From assembly GCF_029962835.1 (NCBI RefSeq), contig NC_080588.1, forward strand, positions 62,210,001 through 62,274,000: a DNA stretch of 64,000 nucleotides, read 5' to 3'. The position numbers and the translations under genes were made by a program. Numbering within the stretch: the first letter of the stretch is position 1; the number at the start of each line of letters is the position of its first letter. The notes below the pieces were generated by a model. That model worked only from the letters and a program-made list of their open reading frames with translations. It searched no databases and was not told the DNA's origin. This document shows, piece after piece, positions 34,478 to 46,040 of this stretch. Source of the DNA: Magnolia sinica. Its lineage: Eukaryota > Streptophyta > Magnoliopsida > Magnoliales > Magnoliaceae.

Positions 34478-34909
34478 ATGAAGAACAACACCCACTCCAC
34501 TAGCAAGTTTGTACGTTGCATGAAAGCGCCGGTTCGAGCCCTTCGTGGGGTCCGTGACTTGTACGTGAATGGCATGACTGGTTGCACGGGGAAGATGCAT
34601 TGCGGCTCGACCAACTTACCCAGGAGCTTTAGCATGAATTCATCACAGGCAAGTGTGGATGAAGACCTTCGAGAGTTGATCCGGGCTGCCTCTATGAGAA
34701 GCCGTGGGGAGAAGGTAACGGAGACTCCTTTGCAGCCTGCGATGGGATTGAAGGGCTTGCCTAAGAGCTACAGTGTGGGGATGGCGAGGATTGATGAGGA
34801 CGAGCCTTGTGATTTCCAAGATGATTACAGAGCGAATTCGGAGGCGGTTTTGTATCCAAGAAGTAGGAGTTATGCAGTGAATGGAAGGAGATGGGAGATG
34901 AGCTCTTAG
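34478..34909 (+). CDS. Small basic plant protein of unknown function, copy 2 (143 aa, single exon)
   Basis: ATG to TAG, single exon, and the first ATG after a TATA box. It is a paralogue of the gene at 10169-10606: residues 1-80 align without a gap (about 44 identical) and the C-terminal 47 residues share about 33. Conserved blocks are STSK at 7-10, RD.YV at 26-30, HCG.T.LPRSFS at 41-52, DEDLRELIRAAS.RS at 61-75, KGLPKSYSVGM.RIDED at 92-108, PCDF at 110-113 and AVLYPRSRSYAV at 123-134. The middle (81-90) is variable in sequence and length, as expected of a linker. No targeting signal or membrane helix is seen. The function is not known to me. The family looks like short phosphorylatable regulators, but that is inference. 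Both copies appear intact, with no stop or frameshift. Confidence 0.88.
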   Translation: MKNNTHSTSKFVRCMKAPVRALRGVRDLYVNGMTGCTGKMHCGSTNLPRSFSMNSSQASVDEDLRELIRAASMRSRGEKVTETPLQPAMGLKGLPKSYSVGMARIDEDEPCDFQDDYRANSEAVLYPRSRSYAVNGRRWEMSS

Positions 34910-36050
34910 AAAAACTATGGAAATGAAGAATTCGGAAATCCAATGAGTTTGATGGATGAAGTGGCTCTCTAATCCTACGTTATAGAAGTTGGCTTTAAAG
35001 ATTAGGAAGTCGTTTAGGTCGTGTTTGGATGGTATATATACATATTTGAAAATGTTCAATTTAATGTGATTGTGATTATAGACAATGCAAGATTCTATGT
35101 TTCTCAGGAGATGATGAGTTGGGCTGCAATGTACTTGAATTTTTCCCTTGAAATCAGGTTTAGAGATTTCTCTCCTGTTTTCTGTTCTAACAATTCATAG
35201 AATGTGAATTGGTTTCCTACGTCAAAACATGATATAAAACCATGCCACCATGCCCTTGCAACCCCACATGGACGAGAACCATTCATAGTAGGTACAGTGG
35301 TCAATGTTGCTTAATCATATTGTCTGGAAAATCCTAACCGTTTGATGATGGCATACAAATGTACACTGAAAGACAATTAGAAAAAAAAATAAAAAATCAT
35401 CTAGATAGTTCGATCAAGGTAGTTTCTTTTGTGGTGACCCACTAGAAGTGGGCCCTTAGGATGAATGGTACCATTCATCGGACACAATCCATGAGTAATA
35501 GTGTTACGAAACATCATGGATTAGTGTACATCTATAGATAGAAATATTGTATATACTTTAGATGGGTTGTAAAAAGATTTTGAAAGATTTATATATGTTT
35601 TAAGATTGAATTATAATATTGGTTGTTTATTTAAAAGATTTAATGGGATTTTGAACATGTGACATTTTATTCCTTGATTATTGCATGTGTGTGTGGACTC
35701 ATTTTATTTTGGGTTGTTTGGGTACTAGTTATTAAAAAAAAAAAACAGTTAACTCTTTCTCAAACATTTTCCCTTGTTAATGTTTTAACCAAATAAGACT
35801 AAAAGGTTAGTTATTTTTTATAAAAAAAATCTTACTGCCATCCCTTTTTGTAGTATGCCAAACAAGACCCTTTATTTTCAGCATTGTCACATAATTCTCA
35901 TTTTTCATATATGGTCATAAGATATAGTGGTGTTAATTTCTCTTAGAGTCAATCATTTAAGATATTGTTCACCGTCAAACTTGATTATTAACCAAATGAA
36001 ATGGCATTCTATAGACACCCCACCCAAGGTTAACAAGCTGCTAAGGTCCA
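34910..36050. other. 3' flank of gene copy 2, intergenic
   Basis: The first 150-200 bp after the TAG is probably 3' UTR. The rest is AT-rich with A and T runs and no supported gene. Confidence 0.35.
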
Positions 36051-36245
36051 ACCCATTCCACTCAAACCTCAATCAACTCAAACCTAGCTAGCCAACTCAA
36101 CTCAATCAACTCACCCAATTAGCTCACCTAATCAGCTCACCCAGTCAACTCAACCCAATCAGCTCAACCCAATCAGCTCAAACCCAGTCAGCTCAACCCA
36201 ATCAGCTCACCTAGTCAACTCAACCCAGATAACTCAGTCAAACAT
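36051..36245. repeat. Minisatellite, about 14-bp unit
   Basis: Degenerate tandem copies of CTCAACCCAATCAG and variants across about 195 bp. Confidence 0.85.
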
Positions 36246-36271
36246 ACCCAATTCAGTCCAAATACATGCCC

Positions 36272-36276
<5 letters not shown>

Positions 36277-36308
<32 letters not shown>
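36277..36308. repeat. (GA)n microsatellite, followed by a T-rich run
   Basis: About 32 bp of GA, followed at 36332-36365 by T runs broken by single C. Confidence 0.95.
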
Positions 36309-36312
<4 letters not shown>

Positions 36313-36365
36313 GGAATGGTTAGGTGCCCCACTTTTTTTTCTTTTTTTCTTTTTTTCTTTTTTTT

Positions 36366-36889
36366 AAATGTTTCAACCCATTTGAGAGTTTTTGATATAT
36401 GTAAGTTTTGGGCTTACATTCCTAACATGAGATGTCAAAAATGATCTTCTCATAAATTTTACAAAGACATCATGGTGGCCCACATATTTTTGTATATGAC
36501 AAAGTGGATTGCTTTAGACAGTGGTGAGAGAAGGGCACTGACTACTATCATGAAAAAGAAATGTATACAATAGAAATACCTGCAATTGAAGGTCTGCACA
36601 CATCAAAATATTAGTGTGTTTTAAATTCTTTTCTTCAACCAATGAAGGGTTAAAATTGTCCATAGATTACTCCTATTATACGTATTAGAGAATTTTAGTT
36701 CCAATCTTTTTTTCTAACCATGATATAAAATTTTGTTGTATCCAAACAGCCGCCTGTTTTTTTTTTTTTTTGTTTTTTTTGTTTTTTTTGTTTTTTTTAT
36801 AAATAGAGAAGATTGCATGCGAACTGGATTCCCTTGTAAAGGTGTCAGTGCACAATTTAGGAATCTCTCAGTCTCCATTTTTTAATTTA
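36366..36889. other. Unassigned intergenic DNA
   Basis: No supported gene. Interrupted poly-T with spaced G at 36760-36800. Confidence 0.3.
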
Positions 36890-38150
36890 TAGTCTCTTCG
36901 GGTCTCTAGTGGTAATTGCGCAGCCAAAGAATAGATGGTCCAAGTTTTCCTCTGCTTGATTATAAAACTTGCATGTTCCATCAGAATTAGACATGAATCT
37001 CCTTCTTCTGACCAGAGTGGGGAGCTTTCCATGAAGAAGCTTCCATTCCTAGAATCTAATCTCGGGAATACATGGAAGTTTCCAAATATAGCATCAGGGA
37101 AATTGCAATCCGTCCCTTGAAGATTAATTAGACGGTTTGATGTGGCTCAAGTGATTAGATTGTCCGAGGGATCTCCAGTCCATAGAATGATGATCACTGA
37201 GGATCGAGAAACTTGATCAGATGAACATTCCACTTCACGCTCATATAAATCAGATCAGAAACGTAGCTAAGGTGGTCGTAGTTGAGGTTCGGATCGCTCA
37301 GCCAATGCTCATCCATTCTTCCTGATGGAAGCCAAATGTCTCTTCATCTATGAATGGATTGACCATTGCCTACTAGGAGTGCAAACAGTTCGGTTCGGTC
37401 CGGTCCAGTTTTGGGGTGAAACTGGAACCGAACCGTTCCAACAGTTCCAGGAAAACTAAAACCGAACCGGGTTTTTAAGGTCTGCTTCCGTTTAGTTCTA
37501 CGGTTCTGAACTTTTTATAATCCAGTCCAATTGTATGATTTATTTTTATAATCCAGCCCAATTGCATGGATTTTTTTATAATCCAGTTCAATTGCATGGT
37601 TCTTAAGAAACAGGGAGAGGCCATGAAAGAGGGGGAGAATAAAGAAAAATTATGCTTTTGTTTGTTTTTTTTTTTTTTAATGTTAATTTAAAAAAAAAAA
37701 AAAAATTATTGGCCGAGGAGTCTGGTTCCAAGTTCGGATCCAAGGTTCGGTTCAACGATTTGGTTCGGTTCTACATAATCCAAAACCGAGAATTAAACTG
37801 AACTAATTGGTTCTTTGAACTGGACCAAACCGTGTGGTCTAGTCGGTTTTGGTCTGGTTTACCAGTTCCACCGGTTCCATGTGCAACCCTGTTGCTTACA
37901 TCCTACCTGATGTCTTTTAAATTTGGTCCTGGCTTTGGTGGTGGATTTCCAGATATGAGCGTGGGTCGTTTCAGCGTCGTGTTGCCAAAAATCATCACTT
38001 CCAAGCCATTTCAAGACCTTTTCCCATTCTTTCTTCATGCCTATAGCCCACGCCTTTTCACTTCTGTCCAACTTCTCCCGTCGTATGTGTGTATCCAATA
38101 ACTTTTCCTTTTCTTTAATAAATTGCAACTCTTTTCCAATATTATCCAAA
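36890..38150 (-). pseudogene. LINE (L1-type) ORF2 C-terminal remnant, split by a hAT MITE
   Basis: Minus-strand frames carry the plant LINE region before and through the reverse-transcriptase zinc-binding domain. In order: HIWKSTTKARTKF, then GNGQSIHR.RDIWLPSGR, VSDLIYMS.KWNVHLIKFL, IWKLPCIP.IRF.EWKLLHGKLPTL, and CKFYNQAEENLDHLFFGC. The last block matches the zf-RVT pattern (C..C.....E...HLF..C) with the second cysteine replaced by Tyr. In-frame stops and frameshifts show it is dead. A MITE at 37374-37891 interrupts the coding text between KARTKF and GNGQSIH. The upstream catalytic domain is not seen. Confidence 0.75.
37374..37891. mobile_element. hAT-type MITE (TAGGAGTGCAAAC family) inserted in the LINE
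   Basis: Flanking 8-mers TTGCCTAC (37366-37373) and TTGCTTAC (37892-37899) match at 7 of 8. Termini TAGGAGTGCAA and GTGCAACCCTG. Interior dominated by GGTTCGGTTC/GAACCGAAC words, with a T13/A14 hairpin near 37665-37706. Closing the duplication rejoins the LINE text. Confidence 0.82.
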
Positions 38151-38678
38151 GGCTACCACAATAGCACAGATAATGGATTCATCAACCACCCACAAATCAA
38201 CATATAAAAAATAATTCGATGGTCTGGGGCATGTTAAGAGGCCCACCTACTGAATGGTCCAGATCACCGAACTGATCAGCTCATCAATCCGTCCTCCCGC
38301 AACTTCACCTGCCATTTCTTATTGGATGAAAAGAGTCTCATCCATTGGATACCTTCACCAACAGATAGCACTATGAAAAGCAAAATATCAAAAATCATGG
38401 GTGACAGAATTGAAAAATTGATAATAAAGGTGGGCCTGACAAAAAGGCTGTCGGCCATTTGTTTTTATAGAAGAGACCAGAAAGTCCACATGGAAGTCTC
38501 ATCCTTGAAATTTTAGCATGCATCCAGCCACAATACCTCTGGTTGTTTCCATACCAATAAACTTTATGTATGATTTGAAAGAAGGTACATAAAGCAAAGG
38601 TCATTCACCTTTTCAAAATCACTTCTACTTCGGAAAAACCATTGGCCAAACAAGGCTATGGTTAGGAGCTATAACCCT
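38151..38678. other. Unassigned intergenic DNA
   Basis: ORFs on both strands overlap each other and match nothing I recognise. Confidence 0.3.
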
Positions 38679-38687
38679 ATCAAAATG

Positions 38688-39208
38688 GGGGGCGGATTAG
38701 GTGCGGCCCCATCCTCACCAAAGATGGTGCAGCCTTAAGCGTGGGGCCCACCTTGATGTATGAATTCTACATCCACGCCGTACATCTGTTTTTATAGATC
38801 ATTTTAGGGGATGAGGCTAAGAATTAAGGAGATCGAATTCTCAGGTGGACCTTACCATAGGAAATTGTGGTTATTGAACGACATACCATTAAAAACTTCC
38901 TGAGGCGCAGTGTATTATTTATTTTCCATCCAACCTGTTGATGAGGTCAAATAAATCTGGATGAAAGGAAAAATAAATAAATAAATATCTTCTTGATCCA
39001 AAACTTATGTAGCTCATTAATGGACAGTCACCACTATTTCTAATGGTATGTTCCACCTGAAAATTGGACCCATTTCTTCGTTCGTTACCTAAGATAATCT
39101 TAAAAAAAGGATGAACAGTGTGGATATAGAATACATTCATCAAGGTAGGCCCCAAGGTAAGGGCTACACCATCTTCGGTGAGGCCGGGGCCGTACCTAAT
39201 CCGCTATT
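38688..39208. mobile_element. Foldback MITE with GCGGATTAGGTGCGGCCCC terminus
   Basis: Left GCGGATTAGGTGCGGCCCC and AAAGATGGTG; right CACCATCTTCGGTGAGGCCG and GGGGCCGTACCTAATCCGC. Possible 9-bp flanks ATCAAAATG and TTCAAAATC (7 of 9). Confidence 0.72.
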
Positions 39209-39419
39209 TTCAAAATCTTATCTTCTTTGCCGAGCCCACAGACGTGCAAGGAGGAGATCACCTACCCGCTGTCACATGTGCTGGTGTAGCCCACAGTTCG
39301 GACCATGTATGTAGATGATCTCACCCAAAAATAAATCTGGTACATTTGGAAGGTAGTCCACGTGTTAGAAGTAGTTGGATGGGTAAGAAAAATTCAATTT
39401 GGTGTTTTTCATCCGGGCT

Positions 39420-39967
39420 GTCTATATATGTGTGTGTGTGTGTGTGGGAAATGGTGCTATGAGGTGGACCTCACGTGAAATTCCCTTGAGGTTGATCTGT
39501 GTAGGCCCACCGTGATTCGTGTCGAACATCGACACCATGTACTTAATGGGTCCTCTTTAGGTTATGTGATATACCAAAAATCAGCCGTACACGGAAATCA
39601 GGTGGGCCATACCATCTAAAACCATGTGAAGACATGACTAAAATATATAAAAGCACTTGGTGCGGCCCACTTGAGTTTTGAATATGGCTAAAACTTGGTC
39701 TTACACCTCATCCAAGTGGGACACACACAATGGATGAACTAGATTTGTGAAACACATCTCAATGGGCCCAATAAATGATTATGAATGTTTTAAAGGAGGA
39801 TAACCCCTTTCCACTGGGACACACACAATGGATGAACTAGATTTGTGAAACACATCTCATTGGGTATATATATATATGATATATGATATGTATATATATA
39901 TAGGAGGATAACCCCTTTCCACTGTTGTATGGGGTGTGGCCCACCCAAGTGATGGATATATTATATA

Positions 39968-40034
<67 letters not shown>

Positions 40035-40552
40035 CTCATGGGAGCTTCCCATTAGGTCTATTTAATGCGTGTCGAACATCAACATGCATTTGATGGGTCC
40101 TCTTTAAGTTATGGGATATCCCAAAAATCAGTCGTATGCAGAACTTAGGTGGGCCATATCATCTAAAATCATGTAAAGATATACCTAAAACATATAAAAG
40201 CACTTCGTAGGGCTCACCTAAAATTTAGATGTGTCTGAAACCTGGTCTGAACCCTCATCCAAGTGGGACACATATAATGGATGGGCTAAATTTGTGAACC
40301 ACATCTCGGTGAGCCCAACAAATGATTATGAATATTTTAATGGGAGGGTAACCCCTCTCAACTTTATTTTGTATGTGATGTGACCCACCTAAGTCATGGA
40401 TTGACTTGATTTTTAAGCCCATGCTCCAGCATGGAATAGTGCATCAAATGCACAATGTTGATGTTCAACACACATCACAGTGGGGCCCACACAACTTGAC
40501 CTCATGGAAAGTCTCAACCTCATAATACCCCTTCCCACACACACACACACAA

Positions 40553-40585
<33 letters not shown>

Positions 40586-40590
40586 AAAGC
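39420..40590. mobile_element. Microsatellite-bordered foldback element, two bodies
   Basis: The left edge is TATATA(TG)n then GGGAAATGGTGCTATGAGGT. The right edge is the inverse, ACCTCATAATACCCCTTCCC then (AC)n and (TA)n. Inside, two related bodies (about 39480-39950 and 40065-40400) share GTGTCGAACATC, GATGGGTCCTCTTTA, AAAAATCAG.CGTA and ATATAAAAGCACTT. They are separated by a (TA)n at 39959-40031. Two partial 100-bp repeats (GGGACACACACAATGGATGA) lie at 39718 and 39815. Confidence 0.62.
39959..40031. repeat. (TA)n microsatellite
   Basis: About 70 bp of TA between the two bodies of the 39.4-40.6-kb element. Confidence 0.95.
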
Positions 40591-41840
40591 TGTGCACAGT
40601 TTGAGTTCGAGCTCTGTACCAACTTTTTGAGAACTCATCACATATGATTATGAGTCTCTATGTGATGTGGAACCATGAAACCTTTGTAGCCTAAGTTTTA
40701 CTTTGATTCAAAACTTTGATGGGCATAAATTTTTTTTTTTTAAAATAATAATAATAATAATAAGGCCTTTTCCTTCCTCAACTTGTATCTCTCTTTACTA
40801 TGGCCCATCACAATTTTAGATCAAGGTCAAAATTAACCCGTAAGGGTTTCATGACATGGGATGGACAACTATGGTGCATTTGGTAAGTCCCCACTAAGTT
40901 ATGAAATGTGTTAACAATCAATTGTATTAGGAACTTAGGTGGGCTGCACCAGGTGAAATAATGGAAACCATGTTCATCGTCACTTGAGTTTTAAAATGGC
41001 TTAAAATTTGGTGTGATAAGGGATATAGACAATATATAAAAGAACCGCAATGATCAGGATTGAAATATTGCAAATGGAGAAGGTAGGGTAAAACTTACTA
41101 AACATGGCATAATTAAAGTGATGGCATTTGAAAAAGATAAATGATGGAAAGATATTTATATAGTACCCCAATTATTCCAGATAGGCTTAGAGGACGTGAT
41201 GATAATGTTTTACATTATCAGGGAACTAGCCATAGCTCTACTAGCACAAATGCCAACATGGCACACGTATGTAAGATCAGGACCACCCAGTGAATGTGAG
41301 CTACAATGAAGATGCCCTGGCTCAGGGCCACACGCTTACTCGAATAAATGGAGGGTTAGATGAAAGATGAACACTGACTTTAGTCGATGCCACATGTGAT
41401 GATCGGCCGAGATCCTGTACATGTTGACACGTATGCCACTAATCCCCTCTTCAATCTCTCCACGTGGGAATCGTCTCCGCATCAGTCTCCCTGTGGGCGG
41501 CCCGCGGTTCCAGAAACCCGTTATGTTGCAATGCTCTAATGCCTTGGAATATTTCACCCTACACCACATCAGTCTTCCTCGCCGATTACTAATGTCTCAG
41601 GTCCAAATGAATTACGAAGTCGTTGACCACAATCCATCCCTGGCTTGGCACGTGTTGAAGATATGAGATCCGTCAATCAGGCGGGCCGAACGTGTTGGTA
41701 ATCAGGCCCGATGAAACCGGTCATGAAGGTGGATAGATGGACGAGGTAGAAGAGGTGAATCGTGGCACGCTTGCCAACATGTCACCCGTGTGCAAGATGG
41801 GAGATGAGGAATAGGTGGGCCAACATGGCATCCCGCAACT
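40591..41840. other. Unassigned intergenic DNA
   Basis: No supported gene. The short overlapping ORFs at 41336-41666 lie on opposite strands and match no family I know. (AAT)n near 40745-40760. Confidence 0.3.
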
Positions 41841-41849
41841 GTGTACAAC

Positions 41850-42385
41850 GGACGCGGTTTGGCCGATGACCCCAACATCAGCCAGTAGTTGGTGTCAAAG
41901 TTCTGTGGGCCCAACCATGATGTATGTATTTTATCCACGCCGTCCATCCATTTTGCCAGATCATTTTCGAATGTAATCCCAAAATTGAGGCAGATCCAAA
42001 GCTCAGGTGGACCGTACCATAAGAAACAGTGGGGATTGAACGTTTACCGTTGAAAACTATTTGGGGCCTATAGAAGTTTTGGATCAAGCTGATATTTATG
42101 TTTTCCCTTCATCCAGGTCTGTGTGACCTTATCAACAGGTTGGATGGTTTATAGACATTTCGGTGGGCCCTAGGAATTTTTTAATGGTATGCGTTCATTC
42201 ACCACAGTTTCATGTGGTGTAGTCCACCCAATATTTAGATCTACCTAAGTTTTGGGTTCAACCACTAAAAGGACCTGGAAAAAAAGATGAACGGCGTGGA
42301 TAAAATAAATACATCATGGTGGGGCCCACAGACCTTTGTCGCCAACTAGCTGGCCGGTGTTGGGATCACTAGCCAAACCGCGTCC
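41850..42385. mobile_element. GGACGCGG-family Mutator-like MITE, near-complete
   Basis: 536 bp from GGACGCGGTTTGGCCGATGA to ATCACTAGCCAAACCGCGTCC. The 9-bp flanks GTGTACAAC (41841-41849) and GTGTCCAAC (42386-42394) match at 8 of 9. Subterminal GGGCCCAACCATGATGTATG and CATCATGGTGGGGCCCAC. The best structural reference copy in the window. Confidence 0.9.
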
Positions 42386-42510
42386 GTGTCCAACTAACTG
42401 AATCGAGACCACAGCCATTCATTCACGAATTAGGTGGGCCCACCACGGCGCGCGTATATATTTCATCTAACCCGTTTCATTAGGTGCGCCTGACCTGATA
42501 AAAAACTCAT

Positions 42511-42768
42511 GCATGCCACACCGCATGCATGAAAGGTTTTAAGGGCAGGATCTTACATTGTTCTCCGTTGTGTAGCCCACCAAACTAATTTCATAGATAT
42601 ACGGTGAACATGATGGGGGACGCCCCTGAGAGATGGAGTGGATGTCACCAACACGTTAGCTTTATAAATAACTAAAAATGAATTTTTTTGACTTCAGCAT
42701 ATCCATCTATGAGTTTTGAGGCAACCAGACCCTATGATGGACTGATTCCAAAAGGGGTTTTGACCATA
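42511..42768 (+). repeat. Direct repeat, copy 1
   Basis: About 250 bp (CATGAAAGGTTTTAAGGGCA...GATGGACTGATTCCAAAA) repeated at 43788-44033 with about 10-15% differences. Confidence 0.85.
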
Positions 42769-43239
42769 CTAGCATAGTGTATGGTCAAATTGATCTTCCA
42801 ACTATTTCGAGGGTAGCCTTCGGACAAGTCGTGAAGTTTTTTAGATCAAATTGCCTTTACTCTTGGTTCTATTTATTGTTGAGAAAGTGACGTAGGTGGA
42901 AGGCTCTTTAGGCGTGCGCAAGGCCTAAGTCGTGGAGCCCACATTGATGTATGTGTATAATACATGTCACCTATTCTTTTTGCCGTGTCATTTTAGGGAT
43001 AGGGCCCAAATATCAGCTTCACCAAGAGCTCGTGTGGGCCATGTAATAAAAAATAATGGTGACAATGATACCCACTGTTGAAACTTTCTAAGATCGCTGT
43101 AATGTTTGTTAGAAGTGGACTGCCCAAGTTAGGACTTTTTGGGCCTACAATGAGCTGGCCGACAAGGTGGTCGGAATAAATCACCCTATTTTAGGCTTCG
43201 ATTCCTATTATTTAAAAATAATCAAGTTATTAATTATAT

Positions 43240-43512
43240 CGACTTGACAACCACGACCCTTACTACATTACAACCATGACCCTTACCATTTTATAGAGGT
43301 ATGAGTCATAGTTGTCATATTATATGGGTCGTGGTTGTAATATGATAAAGGTTGGGGTTGTTATGTTATATGGGCCGTGGTCATCATGTTATACGGGTTG
43401 TGATTGTCATGGTGTATGAGTCGTGGTTGTTATGTTATATAAGTCAAGGTTGTCATGTGACACGTGGAGTTTTTAGTTGTAACATAATAGGGGTCGATGT
43501 TATCATGTTATA
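43240..43512. repeat. 23-bp minisatellite with an inverted start
   Basis: At least six plus-strand units of 23 bp (such as GGTCGTGGTTGTAATATG...) from about 43300. They are preceded by two units in reverse orientation (ACAACCACGACCCTTAC, ACAACCATGACCCTTACC), giving a foldback. Confidence 0.85.
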
Positions 43513-43787
43513 AGGGATGTGAGTCCTGTCGTGATTTATGTGTCAAATTCATCCACATATTGAATTTAGATTTTAATTTAATGTCATGGGCTAAGAAATG
43601 AATTATATCCAAAAATTTTATAGTCCCTAAATAGTTTTCAATTTCATTATTTTCAACGGTGTGATATACGTTAGCCTTTGATATGCTTATTTTTAGCCTC
43701 ATTTCTTAAAATGATCTTTCGAATTGAATGGATGTCGTGGATAAAATTTATTCATCACAGTGTGCCCAAAAAAACCATCCATCTCTA
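43513..43787. mobile_element. Small foldback MITE
   Basis: GTGATTTATGTGTCAAATTC...ATCCACATATTGAA on the left is roughly the inverse of GAATGGATGTCGTGGATAAA...TTCATCACAGTG on the right. Confidence 0.5.
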
Positions 43788-44033
43788 CGTGCCACACCAT
43801 GAAAGGTTTTAAGAGCAAGGATCTTACATTATTCCCCGTTGTGTGGCCCACCAAGCTAATTTCATAGATATACGAACATGACGGGGGGATGCCCCTGAGA
43901 GATGACGTGGATGTTACCCACGTGTCAGCTTTATAAATAAATAAAAATAAAATTTCTTGACTTCAACATATCTATCTATGAGTTTTGAGTCAACCCGACT
44001 CAATGATGGACCGATTCCAAAATGGGGTCCTAT
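43788..44033 (+). repeat. Direct repeat, copy 2
   Basis: Second copy of the 42511-42768 segment, same orientation, about 1.27 kb downstream. Confidence 0.85.
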
Positions 44034-45567
44034 CTTAAACTATGATTTAAAAAGTTTGAGTCCAACACGATATCCATGTTATACAAAATTTTAGTGTTGA
44101 AAACCCAGTTCCTTTACATCGGGTCAAAGCCGGATTTAGTAATCCAACCGTTGATATGTATCATTTGGGTTTCTAATTTACAAGTCAAACCTCATTGTTT
44201 ACTAATCCAACCGTTGATATTATGGACCATGAAAGTACAAAGTTTCCCAAATGATAAATTCTTAAATATTTGGATCGAGGAAACGCCAATTTAACTTAGC
44301 AAATCTGACGTGGAATGCATGGAACACGCCACAATCGGTATTAAACTACCCAAATGGACCATTGAATAGATGACCCAAAAAGAATGAGTTAATTTAGAAA
44401 TTCAGCAATGGATCCCATTCCACCCACAAAAGGCCAATTATTCTATATTTATGATTATCTTGATTTTGGGGATGTTTTGGCACCAACCATCTACGGTGCA
44501 GATAAGTCGTCCGTCCTCTCAACATTTTCACAGTAACCAGTTGAAAGCTCAGATGACCCATTGGAAATCAGGGGCTTTCAATCCATTGGTCGAGATTCAA
44601 ATCCAAACCCATATTTTATTATTGGGTCGGATCAAATGAATTCAGGTTGACCCTATACATTTCCTCCCCTAATCTCAGCCGTGTATGTGCCTTTAAATGT
44701 CATCACATGGCATGTTTGTAAAACATCTAAGCGGTCAATCTGGTGGTCCCCGCAATGTAAGTGCTATATATCTAAAATCAGGCTAGCCTAGCCGTCAAGT
44801 TAGGGACAGTGAAGCCAGATGGCTTACAAACCATGTTTCCTAGCAGTCCAGTTGTCTTGTTTACTGTGGTCCATTGGATAAGCAGATTGGCTTGATTTTT
44901 GAGCCAGGGCATCATTACACTAAATTATATCTAATGGAGGGCATGGATGTTCTACAAGTGTTACGTGAAACGTGTACAGGTGTGATAGGTTAGCAAACAT
45001 CTTGTTATATATTATTACGTTGAATTGCCCAATGAGTAAAACCATTCATTTAATCATTTGGATGCAGCGAATGGCTACGTCCATTAAAGAATTGCAAGCA
45101 GGGTAAGTTCTACGAATTTAAATGACATCATCTACGTGAGGGAATATCATATACGGCCCCATCATACAATGGGTATTTTTCTGCCAACATTTTATGAGTA
45201 GTGGACATCCGAGCCATGCAAAAGGTGGGAACTGTTATGAAGATCTCCTACTCCAAAAATCTGACCGTTTCAACCATTGGTGAGGTCACGCCCATATATT
45301 GTTTAGATCACTGTCGGTCCATTGAATTTGACGGTGTGATTCATCTGATGTGTGGATCACTTTTTTTTCTTGATTCTTGATCTTCGTGATGGGTCCTACA
45401 TTCTGAACGGATCAGATGTCCTACACATGTGACATGTTGGTGAGTAAAATGGAGCAGCGTGGTATTGATGGGGGCGGTATCATGTATGTGATCATCCTTC
45501 TTTGTGGTAAAGCACCAAGTTGTGTATAGATTTAACCATTGACCGAGCCAAGATTTGGTGTGGTGTA
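44034..45567. other. Unassigned intergenic DNA
   Basis: No supported gene. CTAATCCAACCGTTGATAT occurs twice (about 44140 and 44200). Confidence 0.3.
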
Positions 45568-46040
45568 AGGTACCCACCAGTGGTACCGGTACAGGTAATA
45601 TGTGGGATCCATGTGATGTATGAAAGCCATCTAACCCGTCCATCAGATTCGTGCCTCATGTTACCGTTATTCATCAAAAATCAGCCGAATAGAACACTCA
45701 GGTAGGCCACATCACAAGGAACAAGATAGGACGGAACTCCCACCCCTTGATTTAAACTGGGACGTACATTAGTTGCGAAACAGCCTGATTTTGTGCCCGA
45801 TCCTTCATCCAGGCCAGATTAAGGATCTGAATGGCCTGGAATTTGGATATACTACACGGTGGGCCTCATTCAAATCAATGGCAGGCATCCACTCTCAAAT
45901 GTTCCTGTGGTGTGACCCAATTGAGTTTGGAGTAGGCTGAATTTCGGTTAACTGCGGTGATATAAGGTCAAATATCTGATGGACGGATTGGATTTCATGA
46001 ATACATGACATGGGCCCCACTTCTGTCCAGTTGCGGTACC
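45568..46040. mobile_element. Foldback MITE with GGTACCCACCAGTGGTACCG terminus
   Basis: GGTACC...GGTACCGGTACAGG on the left against GTCCAGTTGCGGTACCACC on the right; interior contains CATCTAACCCGTCCATCAGA and GATGGACGGATTGGATTTCA as inverted words. Confidence 0.55.

Noticed and set aside
36051-36245. CRISPR-like array of short repeats
   Set aside because: The units are contiguous 14-15-bp degenerate repeats without spacers, in a plant genome: a minisatellite.
42511-44033. Direct repeats as LTRs of a small element
   Set aside because: No TG/CA termini, primer-binding site or PPT were seen next to them.
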